A DNA stretch of 28,462 bases from CAZSHG01 sp964459995 (GTDB taxonomy: Bacteria > UBP14 > UBA6098), in assembly GCA_964459995.1 (NCBI GenBank), contig CAYWOR010000021.1, positions 1-28,462 of the forward strand, read 5' to 3'. The position numbers were made by a program, and so were the translations under genes. The stretch's first letter is position 1. Each line of letters begins with the position of its first letter. The notes beneath the pieces were generated by a model. The model was not told where the DNA came from. It ran no database searches and saw only the letters and a list, made by a program, of their open reading frames with translations. This document shows positions 1 through 8,945 of the stretch, one piece after another.

Positions 1-186
1 GACATTCGGAACAAACTCGTTTACAAATCAAATATCGGACCGGTTGAGGAAATGGCAGAATTTGAAAATCGCCGCTGGCACGGAATCGATGGAACCGGCA
101 ATGCTGTTAGACCCGGTCTTTACCTTTATATTATAGAGAAGGACGGCGAAATACTCTGCAATGGCACGGTTATTCTCCAAAGATGA
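1..186 (+). CDS. Secreted or surface protein, C-terminal fragment with FlgD-like domain (5' end outside window)
   Basis: An open frame enters from the left edge and ends at TGA 184-186, giving 61 residues. The fragment carries the pattern W-x-G-x-D-x-x-G-N-x-V-x-P-G-L-Y-L-Y-I-I, which is the end of FlgD-like immunoglobulin domains and of the C-terminal sorting or anchoring domains found on exported proteins in FCB-type bacteria. The usual consensus is WDGRD..G..V.SGvYfY. Family knowledge suggests an exported protein; the main domains lie outside the window, so the specific role is unknown. It is followed by 160 bases without a gene that hold the promoter of the next sigma factor gene. I see no clear intrinsic terminator between them. 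Confidence 0.75.
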   Translation, partial: DIRNKLVYKSNIGPVEEMAEFENRRWHGIDGTGNAVRPGLYLYIIEKDGEILCNGTVILQR

Positions 187-252
187 CAACCAATTTTTAT
201 GGGGGCGGCGTAAATACCGTCCCCAAGACTATTATAGCCATTCTTCGCGATA

Positions 253-280
253 TTGACATTCTCCGAAAAATTCCTATACT
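253..280 (+). promoter_or_regulatory. Sigma-70 type promoter for the short sigma factor gene
   Basis: TTGACA at 253-258 and TATACT at 275-280 are separated by 16 bases. This is close to consensus and lies 66 bases before the start codon at 347. The predicted start of transcription is near 287. Confidence 0.75.
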
Positions 281-346
281 TTTTATTCAGATGTGATGGG
301 TCGCGCAAATAACCATCTGAAATCAATTTTGTAGCGAAGGAGAAGT

Positions 347-1204
347 ATGGCCAAAACGAAAAAGGGTAATGGCAGGGATATTGACCGTTCTCTTGATCTT
401 TATTTAAAGGAAATCGGCAAAACCCCTTTGATTACCGCAGAACAGGAAATCGAGTTGGCAAAAAAGATTCACAAGGGCGATCAAAAAGCCCTTGGAGAGC
501 TTGTCCAAGCTAATCTCAGGTTCGTCGTAAGCGTCGCCAAACAATACCAAAATCAGGGATTATCCCTCGCGGATCTGATTAACGAGGGAAATATCGGTCT
601 GATAAAAGCGGCTAAACGTTTCGACGAGAAGAGAGGCTTCAAATTCATTTCCTACGCGGTTTGGTGGATTAGACAATCGATATTGCAAGCTTTGGCCGAG
701 CAATCGAGAATCGTTAGGTTACCTCTTAACAGAGTCGGAACACTACACAAAATCGGCAAAGCACACTCCAACCTCGAGCAGGACTTGGGACGTTCTCCCA
801 GCACAAGCGAAATCGCTGAAAAGCTCGATATGGACACCGAAGAGGTTACAGATACCCTTCAGATATCCAACACACATCTTTCCCTTGACGCCCCCTTCTC
901 CGATGGCGACTCAAATTCACTAAAAGACATACTTCAGGACGATTTCTCACCGCTTCCGGACAGCGACATTCTGAGAATCTCACTTTCTTCGGAGATCGAG
1001 AAAGTCCTTTCGACACTTTCCGAGAGGGAGGCGGAGGTTATTTCGCTTTATTTCGGACTTAACCGGGAGCGCGCTTTGACCTTGGAAGAAATCGGCGAAA
1101 GATTTAATTTGACCCGCGAAAGGGTGCGGCAAATAAAAGAAAAGGCTATCAAAAGGCTTCGTCACGCCACTCGAAGCAAAAATCTACGCTCATATGTAAC
1201 ATAA
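347..1204 (+). CDS. Sigma-70 family RNA polymerase sigma factor, short (Bacteroidetes-style) primary or group 2 type
   Basis: 285 residues. Region 1.2 (DLYLKEIG, about 17-24) is followed directly by region 2 (NLRFVVSVAKQYQNQG, then INEGNIGLIKAAKRFD and SYAVWWIRQSI, about residues 56-115), region 3, and region 4 with the helix-turn-helix LTLEEIGERFNLTRERVRQI near 245-264. It lacks region 1.1 and the non-conserved insert of long RpoD proteins, so it matches the compact sigma that is the housekeeping factor in Bacteroidetes. The start is supported by AAGGAG at 337-342 before ATG 347. It is a single-gene unit with its own promoter and a terminator at 1227-1254. A long RpoD also lies at 8946-10616, so this one may be an alternative, RpoS-like group 2 factor; which of the two is essential cannot be told from sequence. 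Confidence 0.93.
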   Translation: MAKTKKGNGRDIDRSLDLYLKEIGKTPLITAEQEIELAKKIHKGDQKALGELVQANLRFVVSVAKQYQNQGLSLADLINEGNIGLIKAAKRFDEKRGFKFISYAVWWIRQSILQALAEQSRIVRLPLNRVGTLHKIGKAHSNLEQDLGRSPSTSEIAEKLDMDTEEVTDTLQISNTHLSLDAPFSDGDSNSLKDILQDDFSPLPDSDILRISLSSEIEKVLSTLSEREAEVISLYFGLNRERALTLEEIGERFNLTRERVRQIKEKAIKRLRHATRSKNLRSYVT

Positions 1205-1226
1205 CGGTAAAAAATCGAAGTGTTCT

Positions 1227-1254
1227 AAAGCGCCTCTTTGGGGGCGCTTTTTTT
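1227..1254 (+). terminator. Intrinsic terminator of the short sigma factor gene
   Basis: The arms AAAGCGCC (1227-1234) and GGCGCTTT (1243-1250) form a perfect 8-bp stem with an 8-base loop. The run of T covering the end of the stem and the following bases makes a typical intrinsic terminator 22 bases after the stop codon. Confidence 0.85.
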
Positions 1255-1255
1255 A

Positions 1256-1284
1256 TTGCAGAGTCGATATAAATTGTTATACTA
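1256..1284 (+). promoter_or_regulatory. Sigma-70 type promoter for the gene at 1311
   Basis: TTGCAG at 1256-1261 and TATACT at 1279-1284 are spaced by 17 bases. This predicts a leader of only about 20 bases before ATG 1311, which has no visible Shine-Dalgarno sequence. Confidence 0.6.
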
Positions 1285-1310
1285 TTAATCAACAATAAAC
1301 TACTTTTAAT

Positions 1311-2459
1311 ATGAATCCACTTCCCGACTACTTCGGACCGCCTTTTCCACGGCCATTCGCTTCGATTCTGAATTCACGTCAGAATAAGATGCCGAGGGGT
1401 TTTGAACCTTGGGTTGAAATGACATTAGATGCGGCGAAACATATCGCAAAATCAGGTCTAACCGCGCTAACGTCTCTTGGAACACACCCGTGGAATCTCG
1501 CAGTGTGGGCTATCTCGGAATTTGGAGGGGCTCAGATTATCGTTTTGCCGAAGTTTGCGGATGAGCATTCCGAAAAGATTGTTGACAATACAATTCTTAA
1601 CTTCTCGTTAAACCCCGAAAAGACAGCCTTCATACTTTATCCAACTCAAGTTTCCGCTTCCTTGCCAAAACATGCTTGGCTTGAGCGCGATAGAATTATT
1701 TTCGAAACCTCGAATGCTTTTTTTCCCGTCTCGCTAAGGCCGAAGGGTAATATGGAATCTAACCTCGAAAATGCGCTCAACCTCGGAAAAGCTGTCGATT
1801 CGCGCTTTGGATGTAACTATGCACCAGCTAAGCCTTTACGAATGCCGCAGATAGAGCTTTCCAGTTTAGGGAATCAGCTTGCACCGGAAAGTTGGGATTA
1901 CTTGACACATTGGACACGATCGTTCGCCACACCTTGGCCGGACGAGACTTTAGCGGACTTTTACAGGGGAATCGTAAATTCTGAAGGTGATTACGCGCGG
2001 TCAGCATTAGCTTCTCTCAGACGGATTATCAGCGACCAAAGAGTCTTTGCCGGCGATGAGCACGCGAGAAGAGGCGAGAGATTCGCATCCTTCACAGAGC
2101 TTCCACCTGCCGAAGCAATAAAACTAATGAAATGGAATCCCCGACAGATGCGATATACGTTCGAACCCTATGGAATAGCCATTCGAAGAAACGCCGCAGA
2201 AAAGTTCGGAATCAAGAAGGTCGTTTACGGAACTGAATATGATTATCAGCATATTAGTGATTCCGAAAAGCCTTTTTTCCAAATTTCGGGAAAAGGAAAT
2301 TGGAACAGAGAGGCGGAATGGAGATTTCTGGGAGATGTTACTTTAGCAGACTTCTCCAGAGATGATCTGTTATTAATCGTTGTAAAAAAAGAGGACGAAA
2401 ATCAGCTTCCTAAGGGGCACGGAATTCGAGTTATCTCTTTACATAATCGAGTTAGATAA
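1311..2459 (+). CDS. Uncharacterised protein, possible N-terminal Rossmann/SLOG-like domain
   Basis: 382 residues, no signal peptide or membrane segment, so probably cytoplasmic. I do not recognise a named family. Residues about 30-80 read as alternating helix and strand (SGLTALTSLGTHPWNLAVWA, then GGAQIIVLP). Near 127-148 comes a W-x-x-R-D-R-x-I-x-F motif followed by PVSLRPKGNM, which vaguely recalls the SLOG/DprA-like arrangement of a Rossmann core followed by an RDR-x-I motif. The C-terminal third has FEPYGIAIRR (about 284-293) and an EAEWRFLGD motif (about 341-349), reminiscent of DUF2971-like defence-associated proteins. Both likenesses are inference from memory, not a search. It has its own promoter, and its last 8 bases overlap tail to tail with the phosphorylase gene on the other strand. 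ATG 1311 was chosen because the promoter sits just before it. Confidence 0.75.
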   Translation: MNPLPDYFGPPFPRPFASILNSRQNKMPRGFEPWVEMTLDAAKHIAKSGLTALTSLGTHPWNLAVWAISEFGGAQIIVLPKFADEHSEKIVDNTILNFSLNPEKTAFILYPTQVSASLPKHAWLERDRIIFETSNAFFPVSLRPKGNMESNLENALNLGKAVDSRFGCNYAPAKPLRMPQIELSSLGNQLAPESWDYLTHWTRSFATPWPDETLADFYRGIVNSEGDYARSALASLRRIISDQRVFAGDEHARRGERFASFTELPPAEAIKLMKWNPRQMRYTFEPYGIAIRRNAAEKFGIKKVVYGTEYDYQHISDSEKPFFQISGKGNWNREAEWRFLGDVTLADFSRDDLLLIVVKKEDENQLPKGHGIRVISLHNRVR

Positions 2460-3759
2460 TTCTTTCGAGAATAAGATCGGGACGCATCGGCTTATCATTC
2501 GAAAAAGTGTATGCCGCCGTAACTCTTTCTATTGCATGATTTGCTGATTCTTCAGTCGAAGCATGGATCTCGCCGAGTATGCCGCCACGGGAAATTTCAT
2601 CCCCAACCTTCGCGAAAATTTTCATACCAACTGACGGGTCAATTATGTCCGAGGATTTTTTTCGTCCTGCACCCAATTCGAGCGAAGCCAAACCAATCGC
2701 ACGTGTGTCTATCGATGAAACAAATCCCTCTTCCTTTGACAGTATTGGGAGTATTACATTCGCTCTGGGCAACCTCGAAATATCCTCGCAAACAGCAGAA
2801 TCGCCGCCCTGTGATTCAATCATTTCAGAAAATTTGCTTAAAGCGGAACCGTCGTCGAGTTTTTGGCGCGCGATATCCATTGCCGCTTCGTCCAAATCCG
2901 CAAGCTCTGCCATTATCAGCATTTCGGAGACCAAACGCAATGTGAGTTCTTCAAGTTCCGGTAATTTGATTTCCCTTCGCAGAACTAAAATCGCCTCGGC
3001 GGTCTCAAGAGCATTTCCAACAGCTATTCCAAGCGGCTCCCACATATTTGTAAGAAGTGCGCGAACTTTTTGTCCGTGGGCATTGCCAATTGAGATTAGC
3101 ATTTTTGCGAGCTCACGCGCACGCTCGGGCGTCCCCATAAATGCCCCTGAACCCACCTTGACATCCAAAACCAAACCCTTAGCGCCCTCTGCAAGTTTTT
3201 TACTCATAATAGAGGCTGAAATCAGAGGAATCGATTCGACTGTTGCTGTAACATCGCGAAGAGCGTATATGCGACCATCTGCGGGGGCAAGCTCACCGGT
3301 TTGTCTTCCCATCGCGCAACCGATTTTTTTCACTTGGGCTTTTAGTCTCTGGATAGAAAGATCGGTTGTGAAACCGGGGATCGATTCGAGTTTGTCCAGC
3401 GTGCCGCCTGTATGACCGAGACCGCGTCCGGAAAGCATCGGAACATAAGCCCCGCAGGCCGCCGCAAGCGGGGTAAGAATCAAGCTGACATTATCTCCTA
3501 CTCCTCCCGTGGAATGTTTATCCACGGGGGTTCCGGGCAAATCTGACCAATCGATTGTCTCGCCTGAAGTTATGTAAGCCTTAGTGAGAGCCGCCGCTTC
3601 ATCACCACTCATACCGTTGAGAAAGGCCGCCATTAAAAAGGCCGACATCTGGTAATCTTCTACTTCACCTTGAAGATAGGCATTCACAAACGCCCCGATC
3701 GTTTCCGAATCGAGGCGTTTAGCGTCGCGTTTTGCGCGAATAATCTCAGATGGATTCAT
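2452..3759 (-). CDS. deoA: Pyrimidine-nucleoside (thymidine) phosphorylase
   Basis: 435 residues, the usual family length. The enzyme cleaves thymidine, deoxyuridine or uridine with phosphate to give the base and (deoxy)ribose 1-phosphate, in cytoplasmic pyrimidine salvage. The N-terminal alpha domain begins with EIIRAKRD. The phosphate and pyrimidine site motifs KHSTGGVGDNVS (about 81-92) and the family signature SGRGLGHTGGTLDKLES (about 110-126) are intact, followed by SIMSKKLAEG near 184-193 and the C-terminal lipoyl-like domain. Pyrimidine-nucleoside phosphorylase (pdp) and thymidine phosphorylase (deoA) cannot be separated here. The start at 3759 lies 3 bases after the stop of the FG-GAP gene with no visible Shine-Dalgarno, which suggests translational coupling. 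The 3' end overlaps the opposing gene by 8 bases. Confidence 0.95.
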   Translation of the reverse strand: MNPSEIIRAKRDAKRLDSETIGAFVNAYLQGEVEDYQMSAFLMAAFLNGMSGDEAAALTKAYITSGETIDWSDLPGTPVDKHSTGGVGDNVSLILTPLAAACGAYVPMLSGRGLGHTGGTLDKLESIPGFTTDLSIQRLKAQVKKIGCAMGRQTGELAPADGRIYALRDVTATVESIPLISASIMSKKLAEGAKGLVLDVKVGSGAFMGTPERARELAKMLISIGNAHGQKVRALLTNMWEPLGIAVGNALETAEAILVLRREIKLPELEELTLRLVSEMLIMAELADLDEAAMDIARQKLDDGSALSKFSEMIESQGGDSAVCEDISRLPRANVILPILSKEEGFVSSIDTRAIGLASLELGAGRKKSSDIIDPSVGMKIFAKVGDEISRGGILGEIHASTEESANHAIERVTAAYTFSNDKPMRPDLILERII

Positions 3760-3762
3760 AAC

Positions 3763-5079
3763 TTATTTGTATATATAGAGATAGCTCGTGCGGCCATTCC
3801 CGAGAGGCCCGGGCGCGCCAACGAGATACATCGGTCTTTTTCCCGGAAGCGCGCGCGGTATGTATTTGATGACCGTTCCGCACTGGGCGTCCGCTTCGTT
3901 GCCATTAATATGGAAATCGTTGATTGTATCGAATTTATTCGAGCCGTAGAAAACCTCGACCCTTCCGCTACGATAATTTCCCATATCCGCGAAAGGTGCT
4001 CCGAGCATAATATCAGCAAACCCGTCGTTGTTGATATCTCCTGCGCCGGTAACGCTATAGCCGTAGAGGTCTTTCGGATGCTCGCCGTAAAACACTGCTA
4101 TCGGATCGCGAATCACAGGGCCTCCCTGATAAAGATACGCTACACCCTCGGTATTCGGGCCGTCTCCGGGAGCGCCGATAATGAAATCTGGGATGCCGTC
4201 TTTGTTAACATCGCCAGCTGATGCTATGGAGAACCCAAAGTTTGCTTGTGGACGTGTTCCGCTGAGTGTATGCCAAGGATCTCGGCTTATCACAGATCCT
4301 CCGCGGTAGATATAGACCCTGCCGGAATTCTTATTCCCATCACTGTTGTGATAATACGAACTAACAGCGAACTCCGAAATGCCGTCACCATCGATGTCAC
4401 CGAGAATAGCGAGTCTTTCGCCAAAACTATCACCGGATGTTTCGCCTTCGATTTTGACCGCAGGCTTGGTCATCGATGCACCACCGAGGAAGACATAGAC
4501 TACACCGGTGTAATTTTTTCCGCCGTAGCTCGCACCGACAATAAAATCCGGGATTTTATCGCCGTTTAGATCTTTGCCACCGGCTAATGATGTTCCAAAC
4601 CAATCGTTTGAGCGTTCGCCGACGAGGGTAACATCAGGCTGACCACTGATATTCTTCCCGCCGTAGAAGATATAGACTTTTCCGGCATCTTTTCCGCCTT
4701 CATCGGATTTGTCCGCACCGACTGCAAAATCGTCGAAACCGTCGCCGTTAATATCGCCGAGGGTTGTGAGACTCGCGCCGAATCTGTCCCCGGGCTTTTC
4801 GCCTTCGAGAACAAGATCCGGAGTGGAAGGCTCTTTTCCGCCGAAATAGACATAAACCTTGCCGTTGTAATTTGCAGATTGGTAGCTTCCCGGCGCACCG
4901 ACAAGCAAGTCCATGAATCCGTCGCCGTTGATATCGCCGGCTTCGGCAACTACTGTGCCAAACCTGTCGCCCGGAACAGTGCCTTTAAGAAGACCGACAT
5001 ACCTTAGTCCTTGCGCACCGGTAAATACAGCGGCCAAGCAGATAAGAGCGGTCAAAGCGAATAGATAGCGCATCCTCAT
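3763..5079 (-). CDS. Secreted FG-GAP repeat protein, integrin-alpha-like seven-bladed beta-propeller
   Basis: 438 residues. A signal peptide (MRMRYLFALTALICLAAVFT, likely cleaved near residue 23) precedes seven repeats of about 60 residues. Each repeat has the FG-GAP pattern: RFGTVVAEAGDINGDG, RFGASLTTLGDINGDG, WFGTSLAGGKDLNGD, SFGERLAILGDIDGDG, NFGFSIASAGDVNKDG, LYGYSVTGAGDINNDG, and a last degenerate one. Most carry the calcium-binding DxNxDGxxD loop and end in VGAP or IGAP. Seven repeats fit a complete propeller. No anchor or C-terminal sorting domain is visible, so it is probably periplasmic or released. TTAGGAG stands before ATG 5079, and a promoter lies at 5131-5159. It is cotranscribed with the phosphorylase only 3 bases downstream; no functional link is known. 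Confidence 0.9.
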   Translation of the reverse strand: MRMRYLFALTALICLAAVFTGAQGLRYVGLLKGTVPGDRFGTVVAEAGDINGDGFMDLLVGAPGSYQSANYNGKVYVYFGGKEPSTPDLVLEGEKPGDRFGASLTTLGDINGDGFDDFAVGADKSDEGGKDAGKVYIFYGGKNISGQPDVTLVGERSNDWFGTSLAGGKDLNGDKIPDFIVGASYGGKNYTGVVYVFLGGASMTKPAVKIEGETSGDSFGERLAILGDIDGDGISEFAVSSYYHNSDGNKNSGRVYIYRGGSVISRDPWHTLSGTRPQANFGFSIASAGDVNKDGIPDFIIGAPGDGPNTEGVAYLYQGGPVIRDPIAVFYGEHPKDLYGYSVTGAGDINNDGFADIMLGAPFADMGNYRSGRVEVFYGSNKFDTINDFHINGNEADAQCGTVIKYIPRALPGKRPMYLVGAPGPLGNGRTSYLYIYK

Positions 5080-5130
5080 TATAACTCCTAAATTAGAGAG
5101 CTATTGATTTTATTAAACATGTAACGTTTA

Positions 5131-5159
5131 AGTTTAATTCCTATAAAAATTCAAGTCAA
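5131..5159 (-). promoter_or_regulatory. Promoter for the FG-GAP / phosphorylase pair
   Basis: On the minus strand, TTGACT (complement of 5154-5159) and TAAACT (complement of 5131-5136) are 17 bases apart. This places a promoter about 50 bases upstream of ATG 5079, back to back with the lepA promoter. Confidence 0.55.
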
Positions 5160-5192
5160 GCCCTTTTTCAAATAATCGTAAACTTCCTTTCC

Positions 5193-5220
5193 TTGATTTT
5201 TCCAAATAGGAATATATATT
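5193..5220 (+). promoter_or_regulatory. Promoter for lepA
   Basis: TTGATT at 5193-5198 and TATATT at 5215-5220 are spaced by 16 bases. Transcription would start near 5227. This rules out the in-frame TTG at 5219 as the lepA start and favours ATG 5252. Confidence 0.55.
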
Positions 5221-5251
5221 GTTCTCGATTTTGAACCAAAGCAGGGATAAC

Positions 5252-7054
5252 ATGAAAGAAATATCGAAGATTCGCAACTTCTCGATTATAGCGCATATCG
5301 ACCATGGGAAATCCACTCTTGCAGACAGGCTTCTCGAATTCACAGGCGCTGTCGAAGCCGGCAAGCACGAAGAACAGCTCCTCGATAATATGGAACTCGA
5401 ACGCGAACGTGGAATTACGATTAAATCTCATGCGGTAAAAATGGATTATAAGGCCAAAGACGGCCACATTTATGAGTTTAATCTTATCGACACTCCCGGA
5501 CATGTGGATTTCACCTACGAGGTTTCTCGTTCTCTCGCGGCTTGCGAGGGTGCGCTAATCATCGTGGATGCGACGCAGGGTATCGAGGCTCAGACCATTT
5601 CGAATTTATATTTGGCGATAGAAAACGATCTCGAGATTATTCCTGTCGTGAACAAAATTGATATGCCCGCCGCTCGTCCGGAAGATACTGCACTTGAAAT
5701 TGCTGAACTAATGGGTTGCGATCCGACCGAAGTGCTATTGGTCTCGGCAAAAACCGGCGAGGGAGTTCCCGCAGTGCTCGAAGCTATTCTCGAAAAAATC
5801 CCACCGCCCAAAACCGAACAGGAAAGTAAAACCCGCGCTCTTATTTTCGATAGCTTCTACGATACTTACCGCGGAGTTGTAGTCTATATCCGCGTAATCG
5901 ATGGCGAGATAAAAAAAGGCGACACAATTAAATTTTTCGCAAGCGACAAGCAGTTCGATGTCGATGAGGTGGGATATTTACGGCTGAGCCTCGAACAGAC
6001 ATCTTCGTTAAGCTCCGGCGAGGTCGGTTATTTAATGGCGAGTATCAAAAATGTGGCCGATGCACGAGTTGGAGATACAATTACCACTCTTCGCAACAGA
6101 GCGGATGCCCCCCTTCCCGGTTATCGCGAGGTCAAACCAATGGTTTACAGTGGTTTCTATCCCTCGAGTCCGGAAGATTTCGAAGGTCTTCGAACCGCGC
6201 TGGAAAAGCTTCGCCTCAATGACGCAAGCCTCGTTTACGAACCGGAAACCTCGGCGGCTCTTGGGTTCGGTTTCAGATGCGGTTTTCTCGGCCTACTTCA
6301 TCTCGAGATAACTCAAGAAAGGCTTTTCAGGGAATATGGCCTCGATCTCGTTGCGACAGTGCCAAATGTCGAGTATATCGTTTATACGAAAGACGGCTCG
6401 AAAGTTATTGTGGATAATCCGGCACGAATGCCCGACCCGATGGACATCGAGCATGTCGAAGAGCCTTTCACTCAGGCGGAGATTATTACCCCCCACGAAT
6501 TTGTCAGCCCGATAATGGATCTTGTCAAGGAAAGGCGCGGGGAATATATCGCGACGGAATTTGTGGATCCGAACCGAGTGCTTCTGCGCTTTTCGATTCC
6601 GCTTTCCGAGGTTATCTTCGATTTCTTCGATAAAATGAAAACAGTCAGCAGAGGCTATGCGAGTTTCGATTATCACATCACCGGTTACCGCGAGGCCGAT
6701 CTGGTAAAATTGGACATACGTGTAAATAACGACCTCGTTGACGCACTTTCGGTAATTATACACCGCGATCGAACCTTCGACTGGGGGCAAAAACTTGTCA
6801 GCAAACTCAAGGAGCTGATCCCGCGGCAAATGTATGAGGTGATCATTCAGGCCGCTATCGGAACACGTGTAATATCGCGTGCACGGCAAGCACCGCTAAG
6901 AAAAAATGTTACTGCGAAATGCTACGGCGGCGATATATCACGCAAACGCAAACTTCTCGAACGCCAGAAAGAGGGCAAGCGCAGGATGAAAATGGTCGGC
7001 TCGGTTGAAATCCCGCAAGACGCCTTTTTTGCGGTGTTGAAAATCGAACGCTGA
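5252..7054 (+). CDS. lepA: Elongation factor 4 (LepA), ribosome back-translocating GTPase
   Basis: 600 residues, the standard LepA length. The GTPase motifs are all present: G1 AHIDHGKST (14-22), the switch region ERERGITIKS, G3 DTPGH, G4 NKID and G5 SAK. They are followed by the EF-G-like domains II, III and V and the LepA-specific C-terminal domain (YHITGYREADLVKLDIRVNN, then RAQAPLRKNVTAKCYGGD-like residues), which reaches the tRNA site. It acts on stalled ribosomes in the cytosol. A reading frame extends upstream to TTG 5219, but the predicted -10 element lies there and AGGGA at 5243-5247 precedes ATG 5252, so ATG 5252 is preferred. No clear terminator lies between it and dnaG. Confidence 0.97.
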   Translation: MKEISKIRNFSIIAHIDHGKSTLADRLLEFTGAVEAGKHEEQLLDNMELERERGITIKSHAVKMDYKAKDGHIYEFNLIDTPGHVDFTYEVSRSLAACEGALIIVDATQGIEAQTISNLYLAIENDLEIIPVVNKIDMPAARPEDTALEIAELMGCDPTEVLLVSAKTGEGVPAVLEAILEKIPPPKTEQESKTRALIFDSFYDTYRGVVVYIRVIDGEIKKGDTIKFFASDKQFDVDEVGYLRLSLEQTSSLSSGEVGYLMASIKNVADARVGDTITTLRNRADAPLPGYREVKPMVYSGFYPSSPEDFEGLRTALEKLRLNDASLVYEPETSAALGFGFRCGFLGLLHLEITQERLFREYGLDLVATVPNVEYIVYTKDGSKVIVDNPARMPDPMDIEHVEEPFTQAEIITPHEFVSPIMDLVKERRGEYIATEFVDPNRVLLRFSIPLSEVIFDFFDKMKTVSRGYASFDYHITGYREADLVKLDIRVNNDLVDALSVIIHRDRTFDWGQKLVSKLKELIPRQMYEVIIQAAIGTRVISRARQAPLRKNVTAKCYGGDISRKRKLLERQKEGKRRMKMVGSVEIPQDAFFAVLKIER

Positions 7055-7200
7055 TCATCATTAATTGGCATTTCAAATTATCGGCAAAATCTCTTTTCAT
7101 TATCGAAAATTTCATATATATTTATAGTTAGTTTCGGCGAAGCGATTCGGCGTAAAGGGAAAGGATTGCTTCGCTTTCGGTAATTATTGTCGAAGTGCTT

Positions 7201-8934
7201 ATGGCGGAAAGATTTTCACAGGGTTTGCTGGATAGAATCATCGGCTCGACCGATGTCGCCGGCGTTATTGGACGATACACCTCTCTCAAAAGGCGCGGGA
7301 ATAAGCTTGTCGGCCTGTGTCCTTTCCACAAAGAGAAGACCCCGAGTTTCACGGTCGATTCGGAAAAGGGCCTCTATTACTGCTTCGGTTGCCATGCAGG
7401 TGGAAGCGTTTTCAATTTCATTATGGAAAAAGAGGGACTGACATTCTATCAGGCGGTGGAATTTCTCGCTCGCGAAGCTGGAATCGAAATGCCAAAGATA
7501 GAGACAAGCGGCGGAAAAACCGAAGGGCTTTATGAAGCCGCGGAGTTTTCTGCGAAGTTCTTCGGAAAGGGATTCAAAGCCGATGTTGGAAGACCGTCGC
7601 GAGAGTATGTCCTTCGGCGCGGAATATCTTTCGAAACAGCAGAAAAATTTGAAATCGGATGGGCACCCTCCGACCAAAACCATCTCGTAACCTCGATAGA
7701 AAAAGCGAAACTCGATTTCGAGCCTTTCGTCGAAATCGGAGTAGTTGGAAGATCTGGCACGGGAAGGCATTTCGCGAAAATTTCCGATGCTCTGGTTTTC
7801 CCTATATCGACCTCCAGTGGCAGAATTGTGGGGTTCGCACACCGACGTATTGAAAACGACCCTAACTACACCGGTCCAAAATACATAAACAGTGCCGACA
7901 ATGATATTTACAATAAATCGGCGATTCTCTACGGCCTTCCTCAGGCGCGATCCTCGATTAGGAACGAGGGCAAATCCATTCTGGTCGAGGGTTATTTCGA
8001 TGTCATCGCATTGGCTGAAAAAGGAATAACAAATGTCTCTGCAAGTTGCGGCACCGCGCTGACATCAGAGCAAGCCAACCTATTAGCAAGATTCGCCCCG
8101 AAAACGGTTGTGCTTTATGACGGCGACGAAGCAGGTCTTCGAGCCACGCACAGATCACTGGAAATTCTTTTATCCGCAGGACTCGATGTTTTCGTCGCAA
8201 GGCTTCCCGAAGATGAAGACCCGGATTCCTTCGTTTTAAAAAAAGGTGTCGATAAGCTTATCGAAATAATAGCCACCGCTCCGGAGTGGTTCGATTGGCT
8301 ATTTCGAACTACCCGTGCGAATGCTGGTGGCGGAATTTCGGCGGTTTCGGCAATTATCGATCACTTGGCAATCCCAATCGGCTCGGTTTCCGACGAGATG
8401 AAGCGTAACCTCTATGTTCGAGAGCTTTCGGTTCGACTCGGCGTGTCCGAAGAAAGCCTTCGCGACAATCTGCGTAAGGCATATCGAAAACAACGCCATA
8501 ACTACTCTTCCGAAACGGAAAATGAGAAAAACGAGGATTTGCCGGACAACGCAAAAATCGAGCTTTCCCTAATAGCCTCGGTAGTGTCGTCGGAGAGACC
8601 TGTGGAAATAGACGAAAACCCACTGACGCTCTACAAAGGGCTATGGGAAAGAGCTGTCGCCGGAGCTTCCGGAACGGAAATACTAACGGAAATCTCAGAC
8701 CAACGCGCACGAGGATATCTTTCGGAAGCCTTTTTGTTGGCAAAGCAAGGCGACGAATCGACAGTTGGAGTTCTGCTCTTTAAACTCATGCAAAGCGAGG
8801 CAGACCGTATCGACGGGCTTCTGCGAAAACTCGACGATCTTAACTTCGACGATGAAGAAGGCACAAAACTTCTGCGCGAACGTGCAGAGGTTGTTCGTAA
8901 AATCAAGAACATAAGAGAGAAATACATTAAATAA
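7201..8934 (+). CDS. dnaG: DNA primase
   Basis: 577 residues from ATG 7201. It makes RNA primers at the replication fork. The CHC2 zinc-binding domain has C40, H43, C61 and C64 (CPFHKEKTPSF ... YCFGCHAGG). The catalytic core follows, with a TOPRIM domain near residues 257-340 (SILVEGYFDVIAL, SASCGTALT, VVLYDGDEAG). The C-terminal helicase-interacting part is divergent, as is usual. An in-frame GTG lies 6 bases upstream (7195); GAAGTG at 7192-7197 could serve as a weak ribosome site for the ATG, so 7201 is preferred. A possible -10 (TATAGT, 7123-7128) lies upstream without a convincing -35. It heads the run dnaG-rpoD-citDE-cyclase-citF with gaps of 11, 17, 0 and 28 bases. Confidence 0.97.
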   Translation: MAERFSQGLLDRIIGSTDVAGVIGRYTSLKRRGNKLVGLCPFHKEKTPSFTVDSEKGLYYCFGCHAGGSVFNFIMEKEGLTFYQAVEFLAREAGIEMPKIETSGGKTEGLYEAAEFSAKFFGKGFKADVGRPSREYVLRRGISFETAEKFEIGWAPSDQNHLVTSIEKAKLDFEPFVEIGVVGRSGTGRHFAKISDALVFPISTSSGRIVGFAHRRIENDPNYTGPKYINSADNDIYNKSAILYGLPQARSSIRNEGKSILVEGYFDVIALAEKGITNVSASCGTALTSEQANLLARFAPKTVVLYDGDEAGLRATHRSLEILLSAGLDVFVARLPEDEDPDSFVLKKGVDKLIEIIATAPEWFDWLFRTTRANAGGGISAVSAIIDHLAIPIGSVSDEMKRNLYVRELSVRLGVSEESLRDNLRKAYRKQRHNYSSETENEKNEDLPDNAKIELSLIASVVSSERPVEIDENPLTLYKGLWERAVAGASGTEILTEISDQRARGYLSEAFLLAKQGDESTVGVLLFKLMQSEADRIDGLLRKLDDLNFDDEEGTKLLRERAEVVRKIKNIREKYIK

Positions 8935-8945
8935 GGCGGTGTCGA

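Noticed and set aside
2579..3415. Long plus-strand frame opposite the phosphorylase gene
   Set aside because: It is rich in Ser, Pro and Ala as an antisense shadow. The minus strand encodes a full, recognisable pyrimidine-nucleoside phosphorylase.
5219..5251. TTG start that lengthens LepA by 11 residues
   Set aside because: It overlaps the predicted -10 element. ATG 5252 has AGGGA upstream and begins with the normal LepA N-terminus.
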